Of a DNA stretch of 64,000 nt, positions 23,951 through 34,490 are shown piece after piece. Location: contig NC_063160.1 in the NCBI RefSeq assembly GCF_020921035.1, positions 21,115,595 through 21,179,594 on the forward strand, given 5' to 3'. How positions within the stretch are numbered: the first letter of the stretch is position 1; every line of letters starts with the position of its first letter. The DNA is from Rhodamnia argentea (taxonomy: Eukaryota > Streptophyta > Magnoliopsida > Myrtales > Myrtaceae). The notes below the pieces were generated by a model. That model had not been told where the DNA came from. It saw only the letters and a list, made by a program, of their open reading frames with translations, and did no database searches. A program made the position numbers and the translations under genes.

Positions 23951-24878
23951 TAGGGTAAAGTGTGTCTGCCTAATATGGTGCCCACTATCTCATGAATAAC
24001 ATACAAAGATTAGATACAGATGTGGATGGGAATTAACTTTTGTTATTCCAATGGTGTCACCGAATGGATATAAGTTACTTCAGCTCATGGTAAATGTTAG
24101 TTTTTAGCAAGTGGGCTCTCCTCAATAGATGACTAACTGAAAGACTCTAGAACCGCTGTAAATTTTTTGTGCCATGCTAGAGACTCCGAGGATAACCCCG
24201 CTCCAGAGGAGTGTCAATACTTTCTATATGACATATTTTTCACCAGTGTCTCTATTGAGCAGATACATGCTACTCCCATTGTGTCCCCTTTGAAGGCTGT
24301 CAATAACAGGCCTGCAATGTAAGTCTTGTCATGTTGGCTGGCAGTTTGGTTGCATGACCTACTGAATGAATCTGCTCCTTAAGAACCAAAAAATCATTCA
24401 GCATTCTAGTGAATCGACAAGTTCACGAGCATTGGGAGTAAAATCTAGCTGCCTCGATGGACATTTTACTTCTGCGTTAGGATCTTCTGTCTAGATTTTA
24501 TTTTTGTGTATGACTTTTACTTTAAAATACTGTAGTCTCCTCTATCAGAAGACAGGATTATAGACATCAGTACCATTTATAGTCCAGAGTAAAATCTTTA
24601 AGTTTCGCTGTTGCGATGTTTTATTCACATCTATGTGGGCTGCATCTGCTGAAAACTGATTGCAGACTGACATGTTACCCAATGACTCCTGACCTACATT
24701 GCATGGAAAATTGGAACGGAGCGACTCTTCACTTCTGCAGTTCAGATGACTGAAAGAGCAAATTTTCCACTGATCACGTACATTTAGTATAAGGTTGCTA
24801 CAGAAATACATCAAAGGACTGTACATGGGATTAGCATCTCATATTAGAAAAAATTGTTTTTGCCTTGTTTATCTCCTC

Positions 24879-25169
24879 TCACGATCGACTCAACTGCGAA
24901 GTGAGGGCAATGAATGTGTCTTCTGTGCAAGGAATTGTGATACCGCCCATAGGATGATCGAAGCCAAATTCTTCCTCGGCCTTGCGGAGCAAGTCCTGAA
25001 ACAAAGGCTGATTCAAGAACGATACTGGCACTACATATCTCTTCTTCTGTCTTTCTCCAACATAAACTGCAAGGTAGCCTTTTGGGACCGAGACTGCTTC
25101 CCTGCTGATGAGAAGAGATCGCCGGAGAATCTGCTTGGCATGCATAATAGTTGACAAGTGAATGGCCAT
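24879..25169 (-). CDS. SAUR: SAUR protein, cluster type B
   Basis: This intronless gene encodes 96 residues from [20 protein letters not shown]. The frame is open for 69 more codons upstream, but that part overlaps the TATA box and matches the leader of its paralogue, so I start at 25169. The core is [55 protein letters not shown] and LTSQLSRS. It is the unit 2 counterpart of SAUR 21547. A TATATATA box lies at 25286. The auxin-response core of its paralogue is changed here (GAAACA), while the CACATG box at 25374 is kept. Confidence 0.95.
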   Translation of the reverse strand: MAIHLSTIMHAKQILRRSLLISREAVSVPKGYLAVYVGERQKKRYVVPVSFLNQPLFQDLLRKAEEEFGFDHPMGGITIPCTEDTFIALTSQLSRS

Positions 25170-25285
25170 ATGTTCCCCCCGGAGAAAATGAAGATGGCAA
25201 ATTCTTTGATGAAGAAAAAAAGAATGTTTTGCTAGCTGAGAGACCTCAAGGGCTTTGGTAATGACTGTGAAAGAAGAAATGCATC

Positions 25286-25294
25286 TATATATAA
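25286..25294 (-). promoter_or_regulatory. TATA box of SAUR 24879
   Basis: TATATATAA lies about 117 bp before the chosen ATG, which supports that start choice. Confidence 0.7.
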
Positions 25295-25399
25295 GATATG
25301 GGAATGTTAGAACGAGTGGTGTGGGAGGCATTTGGTCTCCGGTTTGAGCAGGAAACATATTCACCTGACGTTTCACATGGTCCTGTCTTCCTACTCATC

Positions 25400-26129
25400 A
25401 TCAGAAACTCTGTTATTGATTGAGACTTTCATTTTTTGTTAGAGTGCATTCTGGGTTCCACCACATCCGGCCTAAGAAACCTATGCAAGGGACCGCCAGA
25501 AAGACAAGAAGGGTGGATACAAAAAAAAAAGAAAAGAACTTGCAATTTGTGGAGAATCATCTCTGAAACGGAATAAGGAATTGTTAAAAGTTTTCAGAAT
25601 GAGCTCTACTCAGAGCTCTGATTGCTTGGTCTGTGGCCAGCGCCTCCAAATTCATTGACTTAATTGTTGAAGAAGCCACATTTACTAGGACATAAACCTG
25701 AGGTCTCCGACCGAAAAAAAAAAAAAAAACCGAGGTTGTGCTCATGAATTGGGCATATCTGAGATTGAAACATTTGTAAACCAATTTTAACTAATACTTA
25801 GAACTCAAAGACCGGTAAAACAGTTTGGTATTTCTTATAATTTGTTTCTTAATTTTCATACTCTATTTGTATCAATATTTTGGCATTTGTCTGTAACTTA
25901 GAGGTTGTCCTCTTCTAAATAAAGAAGCAGATCCACATTGGCCTAAAATGAAGCTGGCTGGAGAGGGTAAGTTGAAGACTAAATGGTGCAGGTTACTTGA
26001 AGTATCACATGATTGTTGAGAAATCTTCCATTGGACCAGAATTTGGCAGAACAGAATTCTGCCCAACTGTGCGGAGACAATAATTACACATACAAATATG
26101 ACGGAATAGCCAGGAAAAAAGAATGTTTT
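25400..26129. other. Tail of array unit 2
   Basis: No gene. It matches the tails of units 1 and 3. At about 26115 the tail runs straight into the relic frame, so the type A SAUR expected here is missing from unit 3. Confidence 0.5.
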
Positions 26130-26400
26130 TCTGACTGATCAGGAAACACGAGAGGCTGAAAATTTGTGTGGTGTCTAGTGGTTGATGTACATAATGTCCT
26201 TTCTCTTCACATGCCACTGGAAAACCAGCTAAAGATTCTGTGGTGCAGGTTGAGTAATCGAGCTTGATGTGAATGTGAGGCCAACTGATACATGGGTCCG
26301 GAACATCTATAAGATTTCTGACCATGTTTTTGCTTACTATTGCAGAGAACAGATATGCATAATGTAAGGCAAAGTTTGTCTCCTGAGTTACATATACAGA
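26130..26400 (-). pseudogene. Relic reading frame, copy 3
   Basis: The minus strand reads MVRNLIDVPDPCISWPHIHI, then TESLAGFPVACEEKGHYVHQ. It is the same frame as copies 1, 2 and 4. Confidence 0.3.
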
Positions 26401-27287
26401 TTAGATACGGTTGTAGACAGGAGATAAATTTTGTTATTCCAATTGTGTCACCGGATGGATATAAGTTACTTCTGCCCATGGTAAATGTCATCTTTTAGCA
26501 AGTGGGCTCTCCTCGATAGATGACTAATTGAAAGATACGGGAACCGCTGTAAATATTTCGTGCCATGCTAAAGAATTCGAGTCCAGAGGAGTGGCGATAC
26601 TTTCTGGATGAAATTTTTTGCACCTATGTCTCTATTGAGCAGATAAATGCTATTCCCATTGCATACCCATGAAGGCCGTCAATAAGAGGCCTGCAATGTA
26701 AGTCAAGGGAAGATTGTCATGTTGGCTGATATTTTGGTTGCACAACCTACTGAATGAATGTCAATGGATCTGCGTGAAAGCAGACCCGAAAAATTATTCA
26801 CCATTATACTGAATCGACAAGTTCATGAGCGCAGGGAGCAAAATCCAGCTGCCTTAATGGACATTTTACTTCCTCATTAGGATCTTCTGTCTAGATTTAT
26901 TTTTGTGTATGACTTCTCCTTTAAAAGAATGTAATATTCTATCAGAAGATATGATTATAGACATCAGTACCATCCATAGTCCAACAGTAAAATCCTTAAG
27001 TTTTAGCTGTTGTGATGTTTGATTTGCATTTATGTGGGCTGCATCCGCTGAAAACTGATTGCAGACGGACACGTTGCCCAATAACGCTTGACCTTAAGTG
27101 CTTGGCAAATTGGAATTGAGTGACTTCTCACTTCTGCAGTTCAAATGACTGAAAGAGCAAATTTTCCATTGATCTCTTTTGAATGGATGCATTTAGTATA
27201 AGGTTGCTACAGAAATACATCAAAGGACTGTACATGGGATTAGCATCTCATATTACACAAATTTGTTTTTGCCTTGTTTATCTCCTC

Positions 27288-27554
27288 TCACGATTGACTC
27301 AACCACGAAGTGAGGGCAATGAATGTGTCTTCTGTGCAAGGAATTGTGAGACCGCCCATAGGATGATCGAAGCCAAATTCTTCCTCTGCCTTTCTGAGCA
27401 AGTCCCGAAACAAAGGCTGATTCAAGAACGATACCGGCACTACATATCTCTTCTTCTGTCTCTGTCCAACATAGACTGCAAGGTAGCCTTTTGGGACTGA
27501 GACCGCTTCTCTGCCAATGAGAAGAGATTGGCCAAGGATCTGCTTGGCATGCAT
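27288..27554 (-). CDS. SAUR: SAUR type B copy with lost start codon and TATA region
   Basis: The SAUR core is intact: [54 protein letters not shown] and LTSWLSQS. However, the codon matching the ATG of its paralogues is GTG here (27576-27578). The next in-frame ATG is at 27554, which would give an 88-residue protein lacking the first eight residues. The frame is also open upstream to an ATG at 27662. Compared with SAUR 21547, about 95 bp holding the TATA box are missing at about 27654. The GAGACA (27663) and CACATG (27685) boxes remain. It could be a young pseudogene or a gene using a new start; the open frame argues for recent loss. Confidence 0.55.
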   Translation of the reverse strand: MHAKQILGQSLLIGREAVSVPKGYLAVYVGQRQKKRYVVPVSFLNQPLFRDLLRKAEEEFGFDHPMGGLTIPCTEDTFIALTSWLSQS

Positions 27555-27699
27555 AATAGTTAACCAGAGAATGGCCACATGTTCCCCGGAGAAAATGAAG
27601 GAGATGGCAAATTCTTTGATGGAGAAAGAAATGTTTTTGCTAGCTGAGAGATCTTTGAGCAAGAGACATATTCACCTGAAGGTTCACATGGTCCCGTCT

Positions 27700-28516
27700 T
27701 CCTACTCATCACCAGGGACTTTGGTATTGATTGAGACTTCCATTTTTTGTTAGAGTGCACTCTATGGCCTACCCCATCTGGCATAAGAAACTTGTGCAAG
27801 AGACCACCCGAAAGACGAGAAGGGTGGATACAAAAAAGAAGAAGAAAAGAACTTGCAATTTATGGAGAATCATCTCTGAAACAGAGGGAGGAATTCTTAA
27901 AAGTTTTTCAGAATTAGCTCTACTCAGAGCTCTGGATGCTTGGTCCTTGGCCATGCCTTCAAAATCATTGACTTATCTGTTGAACAAGCCAAAATTACAA
28001 GGACATAACCCCGGAGGTCGCTCTCATCAATTTGTCAATATCTGAGATGGAAACATTCAACATTAACTAATAATTAAAACTCAAGGGCCGGCAAAGCAGT
28101 TTGGTATTTCACAACCATATCATTTCTTTTGTTTTATTCATACTTTATTTGTATATATATTTTCGCATTTGCCTGTGACTTAGAGGTTGTCCTCGTCTAA
28201 ATGCAGAAGCAGATCCACATTGGCCTAAAATGAAGCTGGCTGGAGGGTAAGTTGAAGATTAATCGGTGCAGGTTACTTGAAGTATCACATGATTATTGAG
28301 AAATCTTCTGTCGGACCAGAATTTGTCACAACTGAATTCTGCCCAACTGGTGGAGGCACTAATGACACTTGATAATATGATGGAATAGCCTGGAAAAAGC
28401 ATGATTTGGGTAAGTGTCATCCTCAACTCACTTGGTAAAGAAAGTGCCTAATCTCCTAACTTAAGTAATCTTTCCAATCTAGATCTGTACCTCTAGATCA
28501 TTCACCCTCTTCAGTT
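27700..28516. other. Tail of array unit 3
   Basis: No gene. It matches the tails of units 1 and 2 and ends where the 4-kb duplicated segment begins. Confidence 0.5.
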
Positions 28517-29201
28517 AAACAAACAGAGGAATTTTGTCAGTCAACTTTTCTCAGGAGAAAAGAAAAAAAAGCCAGATGGATGACATCTCAGCTTACATCG
28601 AGGGACTGACCTTTTTACGTTAGAAAAACATTTTATTTTCTGTTTTCGTTAACTGCATAAGTTAGTATGCCATGGAACATGTGCAAAAGATTCATCATTA
28701 TTTGCTGTCCACAAGCATCATCGGTGGCCAGAAGCCAACAGATTAACAGAGTTTATGATATGCGAAGAGCTTCAATCGCATCATCTTTTTCAGTAGGAAA
28801 TTCGTACACAGAGTAGGCACCATTTAACTCCTTCCTCTGGCAAGATAACTTCATCGACAGTGTAACAAATGCGGACCACCATTGCGAACCATTTGTTCTT
28901 CTGCTATAAGATAGGAGTTTCATGTCTAGATTGTATCTATTTCATTCATCACATAATACATATAGTACTTTCTTGAATTAATAAATACGGATGAAGCAAC
29001 TCAGATATAGAAGATGCCAAAAAATATGGTGGAACATACTCAAAGAAACTGATGCTGCTCATCCTAAATGATCATGGACAATATACTGTACATTTCCACA
29101 TTTTCTTTTCTCCGAAGTGAAGGTAGGCAAAGATTTTACAACAAAGGTGTCACTTCTATTTACAAAACTGAACCTAATGTGTTCCGTCTTGTTGGTATGT
29201 C

Positions 29202-29501
29202 TCACGATCTGTTCATGTGAGAAGTCAGATCGAGGAAAACTTCTTCACAAGGAATACTGAGACGGCCCATCGGATGGTCGAACCCAAACTCTTCTTCAGC
29301 TCGACTTAGCAAGTCTTGAAACGAAGGCTGGGTTAAATGAGAGATTGGGACTACATATCTCCGCTTCTGGGTTCCTCCAACATAGACTGCAAAATAGCCC
29401 TTGGGCACACCCATGGCCATTGGAACTGCCTGCTTTTCAGTGAGTAGAGATCCTCGAAGAATTTGCTTAGCGAGAGCGACGACGGGCGACCAGATTCCCA
29501 T
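29202..29501 (-). CDS. SAUR: SAUR protein, cluster type C
   Basis: This intronless gene encodes 99 residues beginning MGIWSPVVALAKQILRGSLL. The core is [68 protein letters not shown]. All family blocks are present. The promoter has a TATATAAA-type box (29631), GAGACA (29678) and CACATG (29701). Its duplicate at 34187 is a pseudogene, so this is the only working copy of the type. A 200-bp upstream stretch (29709-29930) is almost unchanged between the two copies. Confidence 0.95.
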   Translation of the reverse strand: MGIWSPVVALAKQILRGSLLTEKQAVPMAMGVPKGYFAVYVGGTQKRRYVVPISHLTQPSFQDLLSRAEEEFGFDHPMGRLSIPCEEVFLDLTSHMNRS

Positions 29502-29630
29502 GACTGTATTTTTTTGTGAACTTTTAGAGAAGAGAAAACATGACCCTTAACTGTATTGCGATCTTTCTGACTGGAGAATGTGAATTGTTCAGTTCTATGT
29601 TGCTTGTAGAACTCGTCGAAAAGTTCTACT

Positions 29631-29638
29631 TATATAAA
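29631..29638 (-). promoter_or_regulatory. TATA box of SAUR 29202
   Basis: TTTATATA on the gene strand, about 130 bp before the ATG. Confidence 0.6.
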
Positions 29639-29677
29639 TGTGGAGGAACAGTCATCTAACATGCATGGCCCAGGTAA

Positions 29678-29706
29678 GAGACATAAACACTTTGAGAGGT
29701 CACATG
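29678..29706 (-). promoter_or_regulatory. AuxRE core plus CACATG box upstream of SAUR 29202
   Basis: GAGACA at 29678-29683 and CACATG at 29701-29706, the same order as in the type B genes. In the pseudogene's promoter the first box is changed (AAACAT context near 34672). Confidence 0.4.
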
Positions 29707-30989
29707 GTATTGTTTTCCAGCTAATGAACTAACGATGTCCATTTCAGGAATGAAACTGAAGAAAGAAAGCCCCACTTCAGAACATTTAATACAGGCCATG
29801 ATAATTTCCTGGAGAGAGCGGTGGCATGGGAGCCTCTTGTTAAAATTTGGCGGGACGGCTTACCACTTGTACCAACTAACATGTTTGAGACATTAGCCAA
29901 TATCGCCACATGAGTAGTAGGGTCACCTGAAAATGATCATTGCTTGGAAGTGGTTTAATATCATGGGATAGTTGTTTTATGAAGAATATAAGGTTCGGTT
30001 AAGTGGCGTATTACACCCTGGGTAATACAAGTCCTGTATTGAAAGTATAAAAATTGTTGGATCTAATCAAATTCTGTCCGTTGGCCACAATTTGTGTCCT
30101 AGTTGCGCAATTTGCCGTACTTCGCCCCCGAATCAACCAATGGGTGTATAAGAAAACACGTAGTGGATTAGACAAAAATTAAAATGCTGGGGAAAAAAAC
30201 AGGAAATTACAGAGATTCAGGCCTAAAAAAGCCAAAAGTCGAGAGGGTAGGAAAAACATTTCCCTCCAATTTTGTCGTGTCGCAGACTAGTAATCTGCTG
30301 ATTCTATGGAAAATATTACAAAGATCCAGCCAGCTGGTTCATAGCTTATATGAAGTTAAGAGTGGCAAACTTGAAAGTAACAGCAAAATCTAGATGTAAC
30401 AGCCCTGTGACCTTGATAGCCCAAAAAAAGAAAAAAGAAAAAAGCCCTGTAACCTTCACGAGGGAACAATATCAACAAAGGAGATGCAGATTTCACTTTG
30501 CAATCTATTCTTTAGCCCTTCAGTTTTTAACTTGATTTATAACAGATCTAATTGAGCTTTTGGTTTCCATTCCTTGTCATACACCAATTCTCTTTTAGGT
30601 TGTGGTAAGAAATACAATGATTACCACAACTCAGGACAGTGGCATATAAAAACAAGTCTTACAGACTTATTTTCTTCGTCAGTTCACATAATCCTATAGG
30701 AGGAAACAAGAGTGCTTCTAGCACAGACTAATCACACTAAGGATCAATTGGTAATGTGGTAGGTAACCAGAGACTGAATTTCTTTGCTTCCAGCTGAAGG
30801 TGATTACCAGAAAGGGCCAATCAATCACTAGGAAAACCATATATCCTCATGTTCATAAGAATTAATGTTATTAATCGAAGATGCATCATCAATTTTTACA
30901 TCTGTCTATCTCCTTAAACTGGAAGTCCCTAAAACAAGAGGGGAAACATGTACACCGGTTGTAAACTTGTTTACAAAATTGCGTGAGGT

Positions 30990-31015
30990 GTATCGACTAA
31001 TCTATCTAGGAGTTC
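30990..31015 (-). promoter_or_regulatory. DST-like element in the 3' UTR of SAUR 31031
   Basis: On the gene strand, GGA, ATAGATT and GATAC occur in order just after the stop. This resembles the DST element that destabilises SAUR mRNAs (GGA, ATAGAT and GTA blocks). The ATAGATT block is also kept in the copy at 35883-35908. Confidence 0.3.
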
Positions 31016-31030
31016 CCTAGTCAGGATTGA

Positions 31031-31312
31031 TCATCTGTCAATTAGGTTGAGGAAAACTTCTTCATTGCACGGAATCGTGAGGCCTCCCATTGGATGATCG
31101 AAGCCAAACTCCTCCTCAGCTTGACTCAGCAGGTCCCGGAACGAAGGCCTAGATAAGTATGATAGAGGAATGACGAATCTCTTCTTTTGGTTTTCTCCTA
31201 CATAAACTGGGAAATGCCCCTTTGGAACGTCTAAGGGCGCTGAATTCACCTCTTTGTGACCAGATAGAGACCGCCGCAACTTTTTTCCAGGCAAACGGAT
31301 CCCCATGATCAT
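31031..31312 (-). CDS. SAUR: SAUR protein, cluster type D
   Basis: This intronless gene encodes 93 residues from the first ATG, or 91 from the family-typical MGIRLPGKKLRRSLSG. The core is [56 protein letters not shown] and EEVFLNLIDR. It is nearly identical to SAUR 35925, with four residue differences. Its promoter segment is present twice in tandem (31406-31704 and 31705-32003), each with a TATA box, a GAGACA core and a CACATG box. Stronger or altered expression is an inference from that structure. Confidence 0.96.
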   Translation of the reverse strand: MIMGIRLPGKKLRRSLSGHKEVNSAPLDVPKGHFPVYVGENQKKRFVIPLSYLSRPSFRDLLSQAEEEFGFDHPMGGLTIPCNEEVFLNLIDR

Positions 31313-31430
31313 GTGTCTGAAAACTTCTTCAAGAGGAAAGACTTTGAGGAAGATGCTGTACCGCTCCCTGGAAGGAAATAGGAAGAAATGTGAATTCTGA
31401 TACAGTTACAGAAGCAATGGCTTGGTAATG

Positions 31431-31438
31431 TATATATA
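31431..31438 (-). promoter_or_regulatory. Proximal TATA box of SAUR 31031
   Basis: TATATATA lies about 120 bp before the ATG, the spacing seen in the other cluster genes. Confidence 0.65.
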
Positions 31439-31514
31439 GGGTGAGTGGATGGGATGTGAGTCTATCTGCTAAGCTGAAGGAGTGATAATAGGTTTCAGCA
31501 TATGGGCCAAATGA

Positions 31515-31541
31515 GAGACATGACTGCCTGGAGTTCACATG
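31515..31541 (-). promoter_or_regulatory. AuxRE core plus CACATG box upstream of SAUR 31031
   Basis: GAGACA at 31515-31520 and CACATG at 31536-31541; repeated 299 bp further upstream. Confidence 0.4.
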
Positions 31542-31729
31542 TTAATGTCTGCCAAACATCATGAAACTCTATAGTTCATTACTGAAGCAAACATACTGCC
31601 CCGCATGTCCTGAATACAAAATCCTCACAGGTCCTACTCAAATTCTGAAGAGATTGTGGTTGATGTGAACAGCCTCTTGGTTAGTTGGAGAGGGCTCCTA
31701 ACAATTACAGAAGCAATGGCTTGGTAATG

Positions 31730-31737
31730 TATATATA
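31730..31737 (-). promoter_or_regulatory. Distal (duplicated) TATA box of SAUR 31031
   Basis: The same box 299 bp upstream of the proximal one. It could act as a second start site, giving a longer leader. Confidence 0.45.
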
Positions 31738-32671
31738 GGGTGAGTGGATGGGATGTGAGTCTATCTGCTAAGCTGAAGGAGTGATAATAGGTTTCAGCAT
31801 ATGGGCCAAATGAGAGACATGACTGCCTGGAGTTCACATGTTAATGTCTGCCAAACATCATGAAACTCTATAGTTCATTACTGAAGCAAACATACTGCCC
31901 CACATGTCCTGAATACAAAATCCTCACAGGTCCTACTCAAATTCTGAAGAGATTGTGGGTGATGTGAACAGCCTCTTGGTTAGTTGGAGAGGGCTCCTAA
32001 CAAACCATTTGTATCAGGAATAATGACAACCCTCCCACATTGGGGCCTAGGGATTGGGATGCTTATCTGCAAATATTGGCCACTTAAAGAATGATAGAAT
32101 CATGGGCTCGGGCACTGAGCGATGCCTTACATGTTGGGCTTTTCCGGCACGGCTCGCTACAATGTACAGCATTGGGCGCCTGCCTGTTTGTCTCCCCTAA
32201 TTATAAGCAGTCCTCTGCCAAACTGGTATGCTATCTAGGCTTAAAGACATCCCCCTGTTTTTTCCCTTGCTCACAAGAGACATGGCACTTTAGAACTATA
32301 GTGGGCTTCAGATGGATAAAAATCATAAAATTAGCCGGTACTCATATTTGTCTATTATCCATATTGATTTGCTTAAGAACGTAAGGATTTATGAACTACC
32401 TTTTGGTTATTTTGGTTAGAAAAATGACAAGATATGATGAATGGGAGTTGCTCATGCTCATTGCAGCAACAAGACACATGACCTGTTAGTATAAATGGTA
32501 GACTTTAGCCTATACCAAGTCATGAAATTATCACTTATTAGCATATGGAAAAATTACATTAAATGGTTGCAGCAAGTATGCTGCAGGTCTTTATTTCTTG
32601 ATGCATCATTTCATCAATTTGTGAGTTGACAGACATAACCATGAAGCTCATGTGAAGTGTTCCCCACCTCT

Positions 32672-32890
32672 GAAAATCTGTGTGGTGTCTAGCGGTTGAG
32701 GTACATAGTGTCCTTTCTCTTCGCAAGCCAATGGAAAACCACCTACAAATTCGAAGGCACAGGTTGAGTAGTCGATCTTGATGTAACTGTGAGGCCCTCT
32801 GATACATGGGTCCGGAACATCTCTAAGATTTCTGACCATGTTTTTGCTCACTATTGCAGAGAATAGATATGCATAATGTTGGGCAAAGTT
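32672..32890 (-). pseudogene. Relic reading frame, copy 4
   Basis: The minus strand reads KNMVRNLRDVPDPCIRGPHS, then FEFVGGFPLACEEKGHYVPQ and PLDTTQIF. It is cut at 32672, where it joins the right edge of the 4-kb segment at a shared CTG. Confidence 0.3.
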
Positions 32891-33081
32891 TGTCTGCTTA
32901 ATTTGGTGCCCACTATCTCCTGAATTACATACAGAAACTAGATACAGATGTAGACAGGAATTAGTTTTTGCTATTCCAATTGTGTCACCGAATGAATATA
33001 AGTTGCTTCAGCTCCTGGTAAATGTTAGTTTTTAGCAAGCGGGCTCTCCTTAATAGATGACTCACTGAAAGACACGGGAAT

Positions 33082-33286
33082 TGTGACGACCCAGACCCCG
33101 GCTGCGGGAGGGATGGCAGGGGAGGTTGCGCTTCTAGCCTGGACAACCGAGGGGCGAGGCTAAGGGCATGTCTCTTGTCCCACATCGCCGAGGGGGGAGT
33201 CCTGGGCTAGTTGATAAGGCTTGGGACTCTCTGTAACCTGTTTTAAAGCCGTGAGGGCCAGTGGGCCTAAAGCGGACAATATTACA
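33082..33286. mobile_element. Small solo-LTR-like insertion (TRIM-like)
   Basis: A GC-rich 205-bp block starts TGTGACGACCC and ends GACAATATTACA. It contains 'ttttaaagccgtgagggcc' wording found in short plant LTRs. It replaces sequence found in the matching place near 24140 and 26545. No clear target duplication is visible. It is a fossil with no coding capacity. Confidence 0.5.
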
Positions 33287-34186
33287 CAGTGGTAGCCCCT
33301 GGTTCCCTAGAGAAACTGCTCCAGAAGAGGGGCAATACTTTCTGGATGACATTTTTTGCACCACCGTCTCTACCGAGTAGATAAATGCTATTCGCATTGC
33401 GTACCCTTGAAGGCTGTCAATAAGGGGCCTGCAATGTAAGTCAAGGGCAAATTGTCATGTTGGCTGATATTTTGTTTGCATGACCTACTGAATGAATGTG
33501 AATGGATCTGCTCCATGAGACCCAAAAAATTATTCACATTCTAGTGAATCGACAAGTTCACGAGCATTGAGAGTAAAATTATTCAACATTTTACCTGAAA
33601 AATTATTCAACAAACAGAGGAATTTTGTCAGGCAACTTTTCTCAGGAGGAAAAAAAAAAAGCCAGGTTGATGACATCTCAGCATATGCCGAGCGACCGAC
33701 TTTTTACGTAAGAAAAACATTTTATTTTCTGCTGTCGGAATTTAGGATATGTGAAGAGCTCCAATCGCATCATCTTTTTCAGTAGGAAATCCGGACACAG
33801 AGTAGGCGCCATTTTTCTCCTTCCTCAGGCAAGATAACTTCATCAATAGTGTAACAAATGCAGACCCCATTGTGAACGATTTACTCTTCTGCTATACGAT
33901 AGGAATTTCATGTCCAGATTATATCTTTTTCGTTCATCACATAATACACATACTGTCTTCTTGATTTATTAAAAACTGATGAAGCAACTCAGATCTAAAT
34001 GATGCCGTGGTGGAACATACTTAAAGAAACTGAAGCTGCTCATCCTAAATGATCATTGACAGTATACTGTACATTTCTACATTTTCTTTTCTCCGAACTG
34101 AAAGCAGCCAAAAATTTTACACCAAACTGGTCACTTCTATTTTCAAAACAGAACCTAATGTGTTCCATGATCTGTCTTGGTGCGTC

Positions 34187-34490
34187 TCACGATCTGTTCA
34201 TGTGAGAAAGTCAGATCGAGGAAAACTTCTTCTTCACAAGGAATCCTAAGACCACCCATCGGATGATCGAACCCAAACTCTTCTTCAGCTTGACTTAGCA
34301 AGTCTTGAAATGAAGGCTGGGTTCAATGAGAGATTGGAACTACATATCTCCGCTTCCGGGATCCTCCAACATAAACTGCAAAGTAGCCCATGGGCACACC
34401 TATGGCCATTAGAACTGCCTGCTTTTCAGTGAATTAAGATCCTCGAAGAATCTGCTTAGCGAGAGTGACAACGGTCAACCAAATTCCCAT
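34187..34490 (-). pseudogene. SAUR pseudogene, type C
   Basis: A copy of SAUR 29202. MGIW, GYFAVYVGG, KRRYVVPISH, SFQDLL and [12 protein letters not shown] are still readable. Two in-frame stops interrupt it: one after RGS near codon 18, and one after VPISH in the core. There are also small length changes near the 3' end. The VPKG motif reads VPMG. It is a dead host gene of recent origin, judging by its close match to 29202. Confidence 0.9.

Larger units (their letters stand above)
19688..28516. repeat. Three-unit tandem array carrying SAUR genes
   Basis: Three diverged direct units can be aligned by eye: about 19688-22880, 23033-26105 and 26106-28516. Unit 1 holds, left to right, a SAUR of type A (19868), a cysteine-containing relic frame (20341), a SAUR of type B (21547) and a 600-bp tail. 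Unit 2 repeats all of these (pseudogene 23205, relic 23699, SAUR 24879, tail). Unit 3 lacks the type A SAUR (relic 26130, SAUR 27288, tail). The offset is about 3.33 kb between units 1 and 2 and about 2.4 kb between units 2 and 3. Confidence 0.85.
31406..32003. repeat. 299-bp tandem duplication of the SAUR 31031 promoter
   Basis: The units are 31406-31704 and 31705-32003, with the same length and by eye only about two mismatches. Each carries TATATATA (31431 and 31730), GAGACA (31515 and 31814) and CACATG (31536 and 31835). The duplicate SAUR at 35925 has only one such segment, so this arose after the 4-kb duplication. Confidence 0.95.
28517..32672. repeat. Segmental tandem duplication, copy 1
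   Basis: This copy matches 33608-37371 in the same order: flank, SAUR 29202, spacer, SAUR 31031, promoter and tail. It is longer mainly because the promoter of SAUR 31031 was duplicated again (299 bp). The left edge begins 'caaacagaggaattttgtca'; the right edge ends 'gttccccacctctg'. Confidence 0.85.

Noticed and set aside
25170-25376. In-frame N-terminal extension of SAUR 24879
   Set aside because: It covers the TATA box and is not alignable to any SAUR N-terminus; the paralogues start at the later ATG.
29721-29909. Frame MAILANVSNMLVGTSGKPS, repeated near 34713-34889
   Set aside because: Promoter sequence of the type C SAURs preserved by recent duplication; no protein family. The conservation itself is reported as a finding.
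31329-31837. Two matching minus-strand frames starting MNSRQSCLSFGPYAETYYHS
   Set aside because: They are the same stretch seen twice because the promoter is duplicated; they span the TATA box and promoter motifs, so they are not a gene.
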